Both the position numbers and the translations under genes were made by a program. Shown here one piece after another: positions 17,516-27,789 of a DNA stretch of 64,000 bases. The notes below the pieces were generated by a model. It saw only the letters and a program-made list of their open reading frames with translations. It was not told the origin of the DNA and made no database searches. The DNA is from PALSA-188 sp963720075 (GTDB lineage: Bacteria; Acidobacteriota; Terriglobia; Terriglobales; Acidobacteriaceae), in NCBI GenBank assembly GCA_963720075.1, contig CAVREG010000011.1, forward strand, positions 115,039 through 179,038, in the 5' to 3' direction. Within the stretch, counting starts at the first letter, position 1, and every line of letters begins with the position of its first letter.

Positions 17516-19732
17516 TCATAGTTCGGTGAGGCCTGGACGAGCGGCGGTCATGAATGCGTGGGCGTCAATGGGAACTGCCTTTCCCGTTGATCTGGATGCC
17601 GCTGCTGCAAAAGTAGCGAGGGTATTTGTGACGATATCCTCGAACGGAATTGGGGACTGACCACCGTTCAGTACCGCATTGACAAAAGCCTGCCACTCTC
17701 CGCGATGCCCCTTATCCTGGCGAAAGCGCGAGCGGATGACCTGTTTTTTGCCATGCTGCACCAGTTCGAGAAAGCGGAAGTCCTCGAGCATCGCCACCGA
17801 TTTCCCGCCGAAAACTTCAACTCGTTCTTTGGAGTATGCGCGATCTCCGTTTGCAACGTACGTGATCGTCCCCTGGGAACCGTTCGCAAACTGAAGCGAG
17901 ATCACAACATTGTCGTTTGAATATTCGCCGGTATTTGGTAGAGAGCGCGTGAACGCCTCAACGGGCGCCGCACCAGCGAGAAAGGCAAGAAAATCTATGA
18001 AATGGCAGGCCTCTCCCAATATTCTTCCACCGCCTTGCTCGGAATCATTCACCCAGTGATCACGCGGGATAGTTCCCGCATTGATCCTGTAGTGGAGGGC
18101 CAAAGGTTCGCGGATTCCCTCCACAAAAGCTTTCATGCGCACAGCCATTGGAGCAAAGCGCCGGTTGAAGCCCACCATCAGCAATTGCGTTCGAGGCGAG
18201 CCGAAATAAGCTCGAACAATTTCAGCGAATTCTTCTTCAGTTAGGCATAGAGGCTTTTCGCAGAAAGTGTTCTTCCCCGCGCGAATGGAAGATATTGCCT
18301 GCGAGGCATGTAGATTGTGTCGTGTAGCGATGACAATCGTATTGATGTCCGCGTCGTTGATGATTTGATCGTCGTTGGTCGTGCAGTAGCGAAAGCCGAA
18401 TTTCTGGGCTGCGTGTCGAGAGTGGGATCCAGTAGCGGCGCAAACTCCAACCAAATTTATTCCTTTCGTTTTCTTCATCGCAGGCAGCAGAGTCCCGGTG
18501 GCAAAACCGCCTGCACCGAGCAATCCGATATTTACCGATTTTTCCTTCCCAGATGAAACGGGCTTTTCTCTGGAAACTAATTCAAGGGTCTGAACCCGTT
18601 CCGCCGTTTCATCGTAAGTGATTACAACCCCGAGGGATGGCGCTCCCGACGCGCCTGATATCAGACGGTAAGCGCTCTGTGCTTGATGGATAGAGAAGCG
18701 ATGGGTGATCAACGATCGCAAATCCAGCTTGCCTTCCGCCAGCAGATGCAGAAAGGCTTCCATGTTGCGCGTCTCAGTCCAGCGAACGTAGCCGATGGGA
18801 TAGTCCCGTCCCTTTTGTTCATAGGCTGAGTCATAGCGGCCGGGTCCGTATGAGCGCGAGATGCGAAAATCAAGCTCCTTCTCGTAATAAAGTTTGCGCT
18901 CAATGTCCATGCCAACCGTGCCAACGGCCACAACTACGCCGCGATCGCGCGCGATTTCTCCTGCGAGATTTACAGGGTCGCTGCTTGGCGTTTCGGCCGC
19001 GATTAAAACCGCGTCCACTCCATTGCCGTGGGTTTGTTCCGAGCAAAGGCTTGCGAAATCATCCGCGGACTCCGACGAACCATCCGCGCCAAGGTGCAAA
19101 GCAAGTTCGGCTCGCCCGGAAAAGATATCCATTCCAAGGACGCTGCACCCCGCCGCTTTAAGCAATTGGACTGTCAACTGTCCCAAGAGTCCCAACCCAA
19201 TTACGGCAACCGTATCGCCGAGTTTGACTTCAGCGGTCCTGATTCCATGAAGCGCAACCGCGCCGACGGTGGTGAAGGCAGCTTCCTCGCAGCTCGTCGA
19301 ATCCGAAGGAATTTTGGCGATTAATAATCTCGGCACGCAGGCAAATTCACCATGGACGGCGTATCCTGCACCGGCACACGCAACCCGGTCTCCGATTTGG
19401 ATGTCGGTAACATCAGAGGCCACCGAGATCACGGTTCCCGCGCTGCTGTATCCGAGGGCGGTGGGGTGGTCGAGCCGGGATCGAACCGCACCGATCGCGG
19501 AAAAAACTCCGTCGCGGCGAACTTTGCCGATAACGTCACGCACCAAGTCCGGACGCGCCTTCGACTTTTGGAACAGGTTTTTTCTGGCGAACTCGGCGGA
19601 GGCGCGTTCCGTGCCTGCCGATACAAGCGAAGCCGCGACCCGAACCAGAACACACCCCGGCAGCAAAGTAGGCTCCGGGACCTCCGTCACCTCAATTTCA
19701 CCCGTGCTCGCTCGCTGAAGGACTTGTTTCAC
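17516..19732 (-). CDS. Bi-domain oxidoreductase: zinc-type ADH fused to Gfo/Idh/MocA
   Basis: A 738-residue fusion. Residues ~1-370 are a medium-chain dehydrogenase (VIGLGLLGQLTVQLLKAAGC nucleotide fold, GTVGMDIERK), and ~395-700 a Gfo/Idh/MocA dehydrogenase (GLLGAGGFATGTLLPAMKK, then EKPLCLTEEEF with its catalytic Lys, and GGRILGEACHFIDFLAFLAG). This architecture is a known companion of AsnB-like and heparinase genes in exopolysaccharide loci. It likely remodels a nucleotide or lipid-linked sugar. GTG start at 19732 overlaps the asparagine synthase stop (GTGA), indicating translational coupling. Confidence 0.9.
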   Translation of the reverse strand: MKQVLQRASTGEIEVTEVPEPTLLPGCVLVRVAASLVSAGTERASAEFARKNLFQKSKARPDLVRDVIGKVRRDGVFSAIGAVRSRLDHPTALGYSSAGTVISVASDVTDIQIGDRVACAGAGYAVHGEFACVPRLLIAKIPSDSTSCEEAAFTTVGAVALHGIRTAEVKLGDTVAVIGLGLLGQLTVQLLKAAGCSVLGMDIFSGRAELALHLGADGSSESADDFASLCSEQTHGNGVDAVLIAAETPSSDPVNLAGEIARDRGVVVAVGTVGMDIERKLYYEKELDFRISRSYGPGRYDSAYEQKGRDYPIGYVRWTETRNMEAFLHLLAEGKLDLRSLITHRFSIHQAQSAYRLISGASGAPSLGVVITYDETAERVQTLELVSREKPVSSGKEKSVNIGLLGAGGFATGTLLPAMKKTKGINLVGVCAATGSHSRHAAQKFGFRYCTTNDDQIINDADINTIVIATRHNLHASQAISSIRAGKNTFCEKPLCLTEEEFAEIVRAYFGSPRTQLLMVGFNRRFAPMAVRMKAFVEGIREPLALHYRINAGTIPRDHWVNDSEQGGGRILGEACHFIDFLAFLAGAAPVEAFTRSLPNTGEYSNDNVVISLQFANGSQGTITYVANGDRAYSKERVEVFGGKSVAMLEDFRFLELVQHGKKQVIRSRFRQDKGHRGEWQAFVNAVLNGGQSPIPFEDIVTNTLATFAAAASRSTGKAVPIDAHAFMTAARPGLTEL

Positions 19733-21717
19733 GCCGTCGCCGCTTGGGGAGTTTGATAGGAAAACCCAGATTTGTTTATTGCGCCGTCAAGAAATGTTTG
19801 TGTCCACAATTCAAGGGTAAGAAGCTGCCAGATCTGCATGGACCAATCTCGCGTTCCTTCCCGCTGCTCCGCGACAAACTTGCGAACGGCTTGGGGACGA
19901 AATAATTCCCGCTGTCGAATTCGTGTATCAGAAAGCAAATCATCTACCATATCTTTTAAGTCATTTGCCAACCAATAGTCGGTGGGTGCGCCGAACCCCG
20001 CCTTGGGTTGGCGCAGCACTTCGCCTGGAAGAATTCCTTTCATGGCCTCGCGAAAAATGTACTTCGTCGTGGGGCGCACCGTACCCTTGAGCTTCAGGTT
20101 TGGGGAAACATTCCACGCAACAAATTCTGCCAATTCGCGATCCAGAAACGGAACCCGAACTTCAACCGACGACGCCATGCTCATTCTGTCGTTGTAAGTC
20201 AGATTAAGGCTGGCCATAAATATTTTGCTGTCAACATATAGCATCTGATTCAGGAAGTGGGAGTCTTGCACATTGTCGAAAGCGGCGTAATGGCGCACAG
20301 ACGGGTCGGACCCTGACAGCTCATCGAACAAGGCTGGCGTGTAAAGTCCGGTCTTTTGCGGTGCGTCCAAATAGGTACAATTCATAATGAAACGTTCAAC
20401 CGCTGACAAAGAAGCGCTTCGCGCCATTTTCTTTGCCATGCGCACCCTGCCCTTCATTGGCGTTCCGCGCAGAGAGGGCAAACTGCTGACGGCCAATTCA
20501 ATTATGCGGCGTAATGCAGCGGGTGTCTTACCATAAGCTTCACCCCAGTAATGGGCTGAATGTTTACGATACCCGGCAAAAATTTCATCGCCTCCCACTC
20601 CAGAAAGCAGTACCGTGGCGTTCTCGCGGGCCTCGCGGCATACCAGATAGGCAGTGATGATTGCCGGGTCTGCGGTAGGCTCGTCCATGTGCCAGACAAG
20701 TCGGGGCAATAATTCCGCCACATCAGGCTCAACCACAATACGATGATTTTGGACCCCCAATTGCGCGGCGGTTCGAGTCGCGACGTTTGGATCATCCAAT
20801 GCATTCTCGCCAACACGATACTTGTCAGGAAAAGTAACGGTGTAGGTCTGGATGGGCTTGTCCGCTCCCTCCGCCATCATTGCCACAATGCTCGAAGAAT
20901 CGAGCCCGGCGCTGAGAAATGCGCCCACCGGAACGTCGCTGATCATTTGCGATTTTACCGAACGACGAAATCTCTCTCGAATTTCGTCGGTAAGATCACG
21001 TTCCGAACGAGGATACTGATGCCCGGCGGCAGGAAAGGTTAAATCCCAATATTGAGATATCACAAGCTCGCCATCGCGAAATATTGCCGAATGTCCGGCG
21101 GGCAGTTTATAAATTCCGCGAAACATGGTCTTCGGATCAGGAACCCACAAGAAAGTTAAGTATTGATGCAAGGCTTCATGATCCATCTCCGCTTCAATAC
21201 CTGGGACCTGTAGCAAAGCTTTGATCTCGGAAGCAAAAGCAAAACCGTGTCCTTGTTGCACGTAGTAAAACGGTTTGATGCCAAAATGATCGCGCGCCAA
21301 AAACATTGTGGGAGTGCCGGCGCGCAGATCACAAATTGCGAATGCGAACATCCCATTTAGTCGCTTAACGCAATCGGGCCCTTCATCTTCGTAAAGGCGA
21401 AGAACTACTTCCGTGTCGGTGTTAGAGAAGAATTGGTGTCCCTTGCTTTGAAGCTGGCGGCGCAGTTCGGCAAAGTTATAAATCTCGCCGTTGTATGTGA
21501 TCCAAACGCTGCGGTCTTCATTGCACATGGGCATGTGCCCGCTCGCGGATAAATCGAGGATGGCCAGACGGCGGCTGCCTAATCCAACATATGAACCGTC
21601 ACCGAGGCGCTTATCCCAGATTCCGAAATCGTCAGGACCGCGATGCGTCTGAATCATGGTCATTCGATTCAGAGCTTCCCGGTCGCCGCAATTCATCAAT
21701 CCGCTGATTCCACACAT
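19729..21717 (-). CDS. Asparagine synthase family amidotransferase (glutamine-hydrolysing)
   Basis: A 662-residue class II amidotransferase. Cys2 is exposed as MCGISGLMN; glutaminase features include QTHRGPDDFG and YNGEIYNFAELR. The synthetase domain has the ATP-pyrophosphatase loop as SAGLDSSSI (usual SGGLDSS) and LSGVGGDEIFAGY. In polysaccharide loci such paralogues likely amidate uronic acids rather than make free asparagine, which is inference. First gene of the leftward operon 21717-12277; the ~290-bp upstream region towards 22006 carries promoters for both directions. Confidence 0.9.
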   Translation of the reverse strand: MCGISGLMNCGDREALNRMTMIQTHRGPDDFGIWDKRLGDGSYVGLGSRRLAILDLSASGHMPMCNEDRSVWITYNGEIYNFAELRRQLQSKGHQFFSNTDTEVVLRLYEDEGPDCVKRLNGMFAFAICDLRAGTPTMFLARDHFGIKPFYYVQQGHGFAFASEIKALLQVPGIEAEMDHEALHQYLTFLWVPDPKTMFRGIYKLPAGHSAIFRDGELVISQYWDLTFPAAGHQYPRSERDLTDEIRERFRRSVKSQMISDVPVGAFLSAGLDSSSIVAMMAEGADKPIQTYTVTFPDKYRVGENALDDPNVATRTAAQLGVQNHRIVVEPDVAELLPRLVWHMDEPTADPAIITAYLVCREARENATVLLSGVGGDEIFAGYRKHSAHYWGEAYGKTPAALRRIIELAVSSLPSLRGTPMKGRVRMAKKMARSASLSAVERFIMNCTYLDAPQKTGLYTPALFDELSGSDPSVRHYAAFDNVQDSHFLNQMLYVDSKIFMASLNLTYNDRMSMASSVEVRVPFLDRELAEFVAWNVSPNLKLKGTVRPTTKYIFREAMKGILPGEVLRQPKAGFGAPTDYWLANDLKDMVDDLLSDTRIRQRELFRPQAVRKFVAEQREGTRDWSMQIWQLLTLELWTQTFLDGAINKSGFSYQTPQAATA

Positions 21718-22005
21718 CGCGATGGTCTAGTCCTTCTTTTATCCCCCGGGGGTTTAGCAATCGGGCCGGCGTTCTAAGCGTTCGGGTTTGATTTCTTCGA
21801 TCCCGGTTTTAAATTTTAACTGCATCGCCCCAGAATCGTTGTCTGGTGCAGGATTGAACATCTTATCCTGAATCCTGACTACCGAGCCTTAAAATCGCGC
21901 GCAATCAATCCGGACAAACGATGAGGAACTCGTGTGAATAATAAATCGGATTGCCATCGCATCCTTTCGGCTCGTAAGATAGGAATCGTGCTTCCGGAGG
22001 CGATT

Positions 22006-22584
22006 ATGCGATGCCCAGTGCAGCTCTCAGTTATGGCGCTCGTGCTTCTCGCTTCACCCATCGCTTGGGCGCAACGAGATGGTCATGTATTAAGCGGCAG
22101 TTCGATCGCCAGATTTTCATACACGAATACCTGGCCACTTGATAACAAGGACGACGAATCCTCACAGATCTGTTTTGCGGTTCAGCAGGATGGTCATTAC
22201 CAAATGCGAAGGCTGACGGCGAAGGGGGCGACAGAACTAGTTGGGGGAACTGTGCCGGCAGTCGAATTAAAAAAGTTGGAGAAACTGCTGGAAGCTCCAG
22301 AATTCCGTGGCCTAACCAGTTCCGTGGGCGGCGTCATTTTCAACGGGGGAGAAAGCTTTGCGACAGAGCTTTCTAGTGAGAATGGCGTGCAACGGCTTTT
22401 TCTGGCAAATCCAGATGGAGAACGGCCATTTCCAGCTTCAGCCAGCAAGATCATCAATTGGCTTCAGAACTTCAAACCTCGCGATGCAGAGGCGTTGGAC
22501 GTGAACGATCCGGATATTTGTCCCGGTGCGGCGATGAAACTGGTGCGGCCCTCTGTGGCATCTTTGGCACCCGCGAGCAAATAG
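22006..22584 (+). CDS. Exported hypothetical protein, 192 aa
   Basis: Not recognised. Start set at 22006 by a CCGGAGG site six bases upstream and because it yields a signal peptide (MRCPVQLSVMALVLLASPIA, cut after AWA-Q). The longer open frame from 21934 has no ribosome site. The mature part is mixed alpha/beta with segments ICFAVQQDGHYQMRRLT and ELKKLEKLLEAPEFRGL, resembling small periplasmic proteins of acidobacteria that respond to a threshold value; no catalytic motif. It has two cysteines in the mature chain (ICFAV and DICPG) that could form a disulfide. Confidence 0.65.
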   Translation: MRCPVQLSVMALVLLASPIAWAQRDGHVLSGSSIARFSYTNTWPLDNKDDESSQICFAVQQDGHYQMRRLTAKGATELVGGTVPAVELKKLEKLLEAPEFRGLTSSVGGVIFNGGESFATELSSENGVQRLFLANPDGERPFPASASKIINWLQNFKPRDAEALDVNDPDICPGAAMKLVRPSVASLAPASK

Positions 22585-22655
22585 CGTCCTCCTCCAGTTT
22601 TCCGCACGTCCGCGGTAAAGAAGTGCGAACTTTAGTGTAAAGTTTCAGCAGGCGT

Positions 22656-22731
22656 GGCGGGTTCGTCTAGGGGTCTAGGACACGGCCCTCTCAAGGCCGG
22701 TACACGGGTTCAAATCCCGTACCCGCTACCA
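22656..22731 (+). tRNA. tRNA-Glu (CUC)
   Basis: Complete cloverleaf. The acceptor stem GGCGGGT pairs with ACCCGCT (one G-U), discriminator A and encoded CCA at 22729-22731. The anticodon arm has stem CGGCC/GGCCG with loop CTCTCAA, giving anticodon CTC. T arm CGGGTTCAAATCCCG. Confidence 0.95.
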
Positions 22732-22928
22732 AACTACCGGGCGCCCGGCGCGATTCCCTTTCCGCGCCAGGACTTTTCGCGGCACCTTTCAGCCCATTCG
22801 CTATTTGACTCCCAAGTCACCGCTAAGTTCGAGTGCCCGGCCAGACCGGCTAATTCCCTTAGGGACTTCACTTTTCCGCGAAAACCATTAAGATGCTTAG
22901 CATTCCCCGGAGTGGGTCTCGAGGCGTC

Positions 22929-25900
22929 ATGGAGAATCCGTCATCTAAAAAAACGGTGGGGCGTTACGAGATCCGGCAGGTCCTCGGACAGGGCGGCATG
23001 GGCCTGGTTTACCGCGCCTACGATCCGGTCGTCCGGCGTGAAGTCGCGGTTAAGACGATTCTCGACATCCCCGATCCCGCTTCCGTCCAACTCTTTTACA
23101 AAGAGTGCGATGTGCTTGCATCCATGAGCCATCCCAACATCGTCGAGATTTTCGACATTGGCGAATTTGAAGACGAAGGCAAGAAAAAACCATACTTCGT
23201 CATGCCGTTGCTCCCCGGGACTACGCTTGATAGCCTCATGCGCAACGCCAGTCATCGTCTGACGGTCGAGCGCACCATCGAAATTATCTCTCAAAGTTGC
23301 CGCGGACTTCAGGCGGCGCACGAACGGGGCCTGGTGCATCGCGATCTGAAGCCCAGCAATATCTTCGTGATGGAGGATGACTCGGTAAAGATTATTGATT
23401 TCGGCGTCGCTCATCTCGCGGACACTCACACGACCCGGGCGCAAAAAGGGACGCTGCTCTATATGTCTCCTGAGCAGATTCAATTGAAGCCGCTGACGTC
23501 AGCATCCGATATTTTTTCGCTGAGCGTGGTCTGCTATGAAGCGCTGGCTGGCCGCCATCCCTTTCAGAGAGCCAGGGCCGACGAGGTTGTGGAGTCTATT
23601 CTGCACGAGATACCGCCCCCCGCTTCCGAACTCAACTCAATGGTTAGCCAGCCCGTCAGCCGCGTGCTGCATAAGGGAATGGCGAAGCAATCATGGCATC
23701 GTTTCGCGAGCGCGCGCGAGCTTGGCGACACCCTCAACAAAGCGATGAGGAATGAGCCAATCGAGTTTTTCGATCCTGAGCGAACGCGCCCTCGATTGCA
23801 GCGTGCCACCAAGGCTCTGGAAGACGGTGACTTCCAATTCGCCGGCGAGATTCTTGGTGAGCTGGAAGCGGAAGGCCACATGGATGCTTCCATCGCCACT
23901 CTACGCCGTCAGTTGGATGGAGCTGTCCGTCGAAAAACGATTTCGCAACTGCTGGATGCCGCCAAGGCGCGATTTGAAGATGACGAAGATCCGCTGGCCT
24001 TGCAAAAGTTGCAGGAAGTTCTTCAGATGGAGCCGGACAACTCCACAGCTCTGACGCTGAAAAGCAAGATTGAAAACCGGCGCAGTGAACGGCAGGTTGA
24101 CAACTGGTACCGGTTAGCCCGCCAGCACATTGACAATCACGCCTACGCTCACGCCCGTGAAGCTTTGCAAAACGTTTTGCAACTGTTGCCAAAAGAAAAG
24201 CGCGCACTGCAATTGCTCGGAGAGGTTGATCGTCAGGAACAGGAATACAACAAGCTTCGCCAGGAAAAAGAGCAGATTCATCGCGCCGCCATGGACGCAT
24301 GGCAAAAGGGAGACGTGAGCAGCGCCCTGACGAAGATGGCGGTGGTTCTCGAATTAGATCGTCGCGCTCCCGACTCGATGAGCCGCGAGAGCGGCGCTAC
24401 ATACCAAAGCTTCTACAACGAAGTGCGTTCCGAACACGATGCGATGAACACCGCATACGCTGAGGTGCGCCAAAGCCTCGCGGAACACAACTTCCGCAAG
24501 GCCATGACGGTTTGTCAGGAATATCTCTCCAAATATTCGAATAACGCGATTTTTCAGGCCCTTAAATATGACATTGAAGAGCAGCAGCGGCAGGAATTGT
24601 CGGCTTTCATCGCGACGGTTGACCGCCAGGTCGAAGCCGAGCCGGATTTGGAGAAGCGCGTAAATATCCTGCGCGAGGCGCTCGACCAGTATCCCGGCGA
24701 GGCACATTTTGAGGGCGCACTGCGGCTGGTGCAGGATAAACGCGATCTGATGAATTCCATCGTTGCCCGGGCGCACCTTCACGAGAGCCAGGGAGCGTTC
24801 GGCGACGCGCTGAACGATTGGGAAATTTTGCGCACGATCTATAGCCAGTATCCAGGATTGAAGTTTGAAGTCGAACGCTTGCAGAAGAGGCGCGAACAAC
24901 AGATACGGGTCGAATCCAAGACCCGGCTCATTGAGCAAGTGGACGCATATTTACATTCCAGCGATTACGCTCACGCCGCGGATCTTCTGCAAGGGTCGCG
25001 AGATCAATTTCCTAACGATGCGGAATTGGAACAACTCGGAAAGCTCGCTCAGGATGGCGTGCAGCGAAAGACCGAAGCTCATCGCCTGATGTCGGAAGGA
25101 CAAAATCTTTGCGCACAGAATAACGCGGCGGATGGAATCAACCTGTTGCGGCAGGCTTATCGGTTGGATGAAAACGACGCGATAGCCCGCGCAGTTTTGG
25201 CGAATGCGTTGGTCGAGCAGGCCCATGCGCTGGTCGACGGTGATTGGAAGGAAGCAGAGAAACTTTCCAAAGAAGCGTTGGACTTGAATCCGGGCCATCC
25301 CATGGCCAAGACCATACGCGCCCTCATTCTGGACCAGAAGCGCGAAGCATACATAGACGAATCGCTCTCGCAGGCACGCAAGTTGCAAGCGTCCGGCGAT
25401 CTCGCCGGCGCGTCTTCCCTGATCGAAGAGGGATTGGTGACTTATCCGCGCGAGCCGAGATTGATTCAGATTCATGAGACTCTGCAAAGAGAATTGGAGA
25501 CCCAGCGGCGGCAGATGCGCCGCCGTGACTTGGACGAATTGCGGCGCATGGAAGGTGAGGCTGAGACTGCGTCGGATCCTTCAACCAAGCATGCCATTGC
25601 GGAACGGGCTCAAGCTCTGGCCGAGAAATATTCTGGCGACGACGAAGTTTTGTACTCGGCCAGCAGTTTGCTCGAGCGTTTGCAACTGCCCGGCGTCGGT
25701 TTAAAAACTCCGGGCCGTATTTCTTCCGCCGATAGTGCGACATTGACATTTGACGGCACTCCCACCATGGATGTGCCACCTCAAGCAGAGCAGCCCGCTG
25801 TTTCGACTCCACCTCCCGTCGCTCCGCCGCCTTCTACTCGCGGAACATCGGCGAAGTCTCAACTTCTGGCCAAGGTTGCAGCAACACTTTCCACGTTGGT

Positions 25901-27782
25901 GGGTGAGTTATCCGCGGGGGTGGTTAAGCTGCGAGATCATTTGCGGGGAATCAAAATCCCGCCGGGCTTGAATCGTCCAAAGGTTTGGTTAAGCGCGGCT
26001 GGAGCTTTCCTCCTGCTCCTAGTTATCCTATTGTTCGCTCGAAATCACAGCCATCAGGCTAGCGCTCCTCCGGTTGAAGCGACGCAAGCGCCGGTTAATA
26101 CAGTCGCGGTTCCGCCCGCTCCCCCGGCGGCCCCACCAGTGCAGCAGCCGTCTACACCGGCGGTAAAGCTATCCTCGGACACGGCCAGCGGGAAAATATT
26201 ATTTGACGATCAGCCCGCGGCGGAATTGAGTGACGCGCAATGGACCTTGGACAAAGTATCTGCCGGCGACCACACGATTAAATTTGAAGGGCCTCATAAA
26301 GAGAAGGCGTCATTCACCTTTTCCGCCGACGGTGGAACGATGCCCGCCGTCAAAGGACCTATCGCCGCCAAAGACATTCTCGCGGTGATCGTCACGAGTC
26401 TCGGCGACCAACTGCAAGTGCGGTCCAGCGACCGTGAAACGAAGATCAGTCTGGACGGGCAACCTCCGCTGAATCTGGCTGAAGATGGCATCAGCATTCC
26501 ATCGGTTCAGGCTGGCGCGCATGAGTTGGCGCTGAGCCGTGGTAACGAACAGTACAAGGTGAATATTGATGTCACGCCGCAGCCAGCGCTGGTCGCGTTT
26601 CTTGAGTCGGGGCAAAACGTCGGCACTCTGACTGTGATCACGGGGCAGGACAAGGCCAAAGTGTTCCTGAACGGCAAGGCGCTGCCGCAGGTGACTCGCG
26701 GAGGCCAGTTGACCATCCCGAATCTCGATCCGAAAGAATATTCTGTTCGCGTCTCCAAGAACGGGTTCAGCGACCTTCCTGAACAGAAGATACGCATTCG
26801 CAAGGGGGAGCAGGGCAAGCTGATTTTTAATCTCCAGTCACTTCCTCATCTGGCTTCTCTCTCCATTCAGGGCGCACCCGCGGGAGCAACTGTCTTAGTT
26901 GATCAGACTCAGGTTGGCACGGTTCAGTCTGATGGAACGTTCAACAATGCCGCAGTCAATCCTGGGGACCACATCATTGAGCTGCGAAAAGACCGTTTCA
27001 AGCCGCGGCAAATTAAGAAACATTTCGTAGCCGGATCAACTGTATCTCTTGCGGCTGCGGACGTGACATTGGAGGGCGCGCTCGCGCAGCTGAAAATTGT
27101 TTACTCGCCTGCCGATGCGGTTGTGACTTTGTCAAAGGGCGGTGAAGCGCCGGTGAAGGTGGTTAGCGGCAATCCATTAAACCTGCAAGCCGGTTCCTAC
27201 ATGCTTGCCGCTCGCACTTCCGATGGGCTGGTTCGCTCGACCACGCTGGATGTTGCAGCAGGTCAATCGAGAACGATCAATCTGGCTCTTGCTCCGAGCG
27301 GGATGACGAAATGGGACGCGCCTGGAAGCTGGGTGCAGGAGAATGGCGCATTCGTTCACAAAGGCGGAGACTTCGTGCTCTATGACGTCGTTCCAACATC
27401 CGGTACGTTTGTGTTTTCTGCGATGCTACTTAAGGGACATCGCCTCCAGTGGGTGCTGAATTATACCGATCCCAGCAACTATGATTTGTTCCAGATGGAC
27501 GACAAATATTTTTACCGCACCATAATCCGCAACGGCCAAAAGACGAACGATGTGAAAATTCCCCACAAAGGTGCGAAGAAGAGTTATCGCACACTGCAAA
27601 TTCGCGTCGAGCCAAACCAGATCACGCACCAAATCAAACAGGGAGAAGCCTGGGTCACCCTCGACAAGTGGTCGGATGCCACGAACAATCAAACTCGCGG
27701 CAAGTTCGGTTTTTATATTCCCGGCGGGGATCAAGTGGCACTATCGGGGTTCGGGCATTATGGGGAGTTAAGCGTGCGGTGA
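22929..27782 (+). CDS. Large Ser/Thr protein kinase with TPR, PEGA and lectin-like C-terminal domain
   Basis: A Hanks-type kinase of about 1617 residues. Start taken at 22929 (GAGG just upstream, giving MENPSSKKTVGRYEI) instead of ATG 22893. Kinase domain ~10-270: LGQGGMGLVYRAYD, invariant Lys in VAVKTI, HRDLKPSNIF, DFGVAHL and GTLLYMSPEQI. A long helical TPR array follows (~285-950), then a Pro-rich linker, one membrane helix near residues 1018-1038 (AAGAFLLLLVILLFARN), an extracytoplasmic part with PEGA-type repeats (e.g. GTLTVITGQDKAKVFLNGK; SLSIQGAPAGATVLVDQTQ) and a terminal jelly-roll segment (YTDPSNYDLFQMDD, KFGFYIPGGDQVALSGF) resembling 3-keto-disaccharide hydrolase/LamG-like folds. 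Suggests envelope or glycan sensing coupled to cytoplasmic phosphorylation. Confidence 0.92.
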   Translation: MENPSSKKTVGRYEIRQVLGQGGMGLVYRAYDPVVRREVAVKTILDIPDPASVQLFYKECDVLASMSHPNIVEIFDIGEFEDEGKKKPYFVMPLLPGTTLDSLMRNASHRLTVERTIEIISQSCRGLQAAHERGLVHRDLKPSNIFVMEDDSVKIIDFGVAHLADTHTTRAQKGTLLYMSPEQIQLKPLTSASDIFSLSVVCYEALAGRHPFQRARADEVVESILHEIPPPASELNSMVSQPVSRVLHKGMAKQSWHRFASARELGDTLNKAMRNEPIEFFDPERTRPRLQRATKALEDGDFQFAGEILGELEAEGHMDASIATLRRQLDGAVRRKTISQLLDAAKARFEDDEDPLALQKLQEVLQMEPDNSTALTLKSKIENRRSERQVDNWYRLARQHIDNHAYAHAREALQNVLQLLPKEKRALQLLGEVDRQEQEYNKLRQEKEQIHRAAMDAWQKGDVSSALTKMAVVLELDRRAPDSMSRESGATYQSFYNEVRSEHDAMNTAYAEVRQSLAEHNFRKAMTVCQEYLSKYSNNAIFQALKYDIEEQQRQELSAFIATVDRQVEAEPDLEKRVNILREALDQYPGEAHFEGALRLVQDKRDLMNSIVARAHLHESQGAFGDALNDWEILRTIYSQYPGLKFEVERLQKRREQQIRVESKTRLIEQVDAYLHSSDYAHAADLLQGSRDQFPNDAELEQLGKLAQDGVQRKTEAHRLMSEGQNLCAQNNAADGINLLRQAYRLDENDAIARAVLANALVEQAHALVDGDWKEAEKLSKEALDLNPGHPMAKTIRALILDQKREAYIDESLSQARKLQASGDLAGASSLIEEGLVTYPREPRLIQIHETLQRELETQRRQMRRRDLDELRRMEGEAETASDPSTKHAIAERAQALAEKYSGDDEVLYSASSLLERLQLPGVGLKTPGRISSADSATLTFDGTPTMDVPPQAEQPAVSTPPPVAPPPSTRGTSAKSQLLAKVAATLSTLVGELSAGVVKLRDHLRGIKIPPGLNRPKVWLSAAGAFLLLLVILLFARNHSHQASAPPVEATQAPVNTVAVPPAPPAAPPVQQPSTPAVKLSSDTASGKILFDDQPAAELSDAQWTLDKVSAGDHTIKFEGPHKEKASFTFSADGGTMPAVKGPIAAKDILAVIVTSLGDQLQVRSSDRETKISLDGQPPLNLAEDGISIPSVQAGAHELALSRGNEQYKVNIDVTPQPALVAFLESGQNVGTLTVITGQDKAKVFLNGKALPQVTRGGQLTIPNLDPKEYSVRVSKNGFSDLPEQKIRIRKGEQGKLIFNLQSLPHLASLSIQGAPAGATVLVDQTQVGTVQSDGTFNNAAVNPGDHIIELRKDRFKPRQIKKHFVAGSTVSLAAADVTLEGALAQLKIVYSPADAVVTLSKGGEAPVKVVSGNPLNLQAGSYMLAARTSDGLVRSTTLDVAAGQSRTINLALAPSGMTKWDAPGSWVQENGAFVHKGGDFVLYDVVPTSGTFVFSAMLLKGHRLQWVLNYTDPSNYDLFQMDDKYFYRTIIRNGQKTNDVKIPHKGAKKSYRTLQIRVEPNQITHQIKQGEAWVTLDKWSDATNNQTRGKFGFYIPGGDQVALSGFGHYGELSVR

Positions 27783-27789
27783 GGGGATC

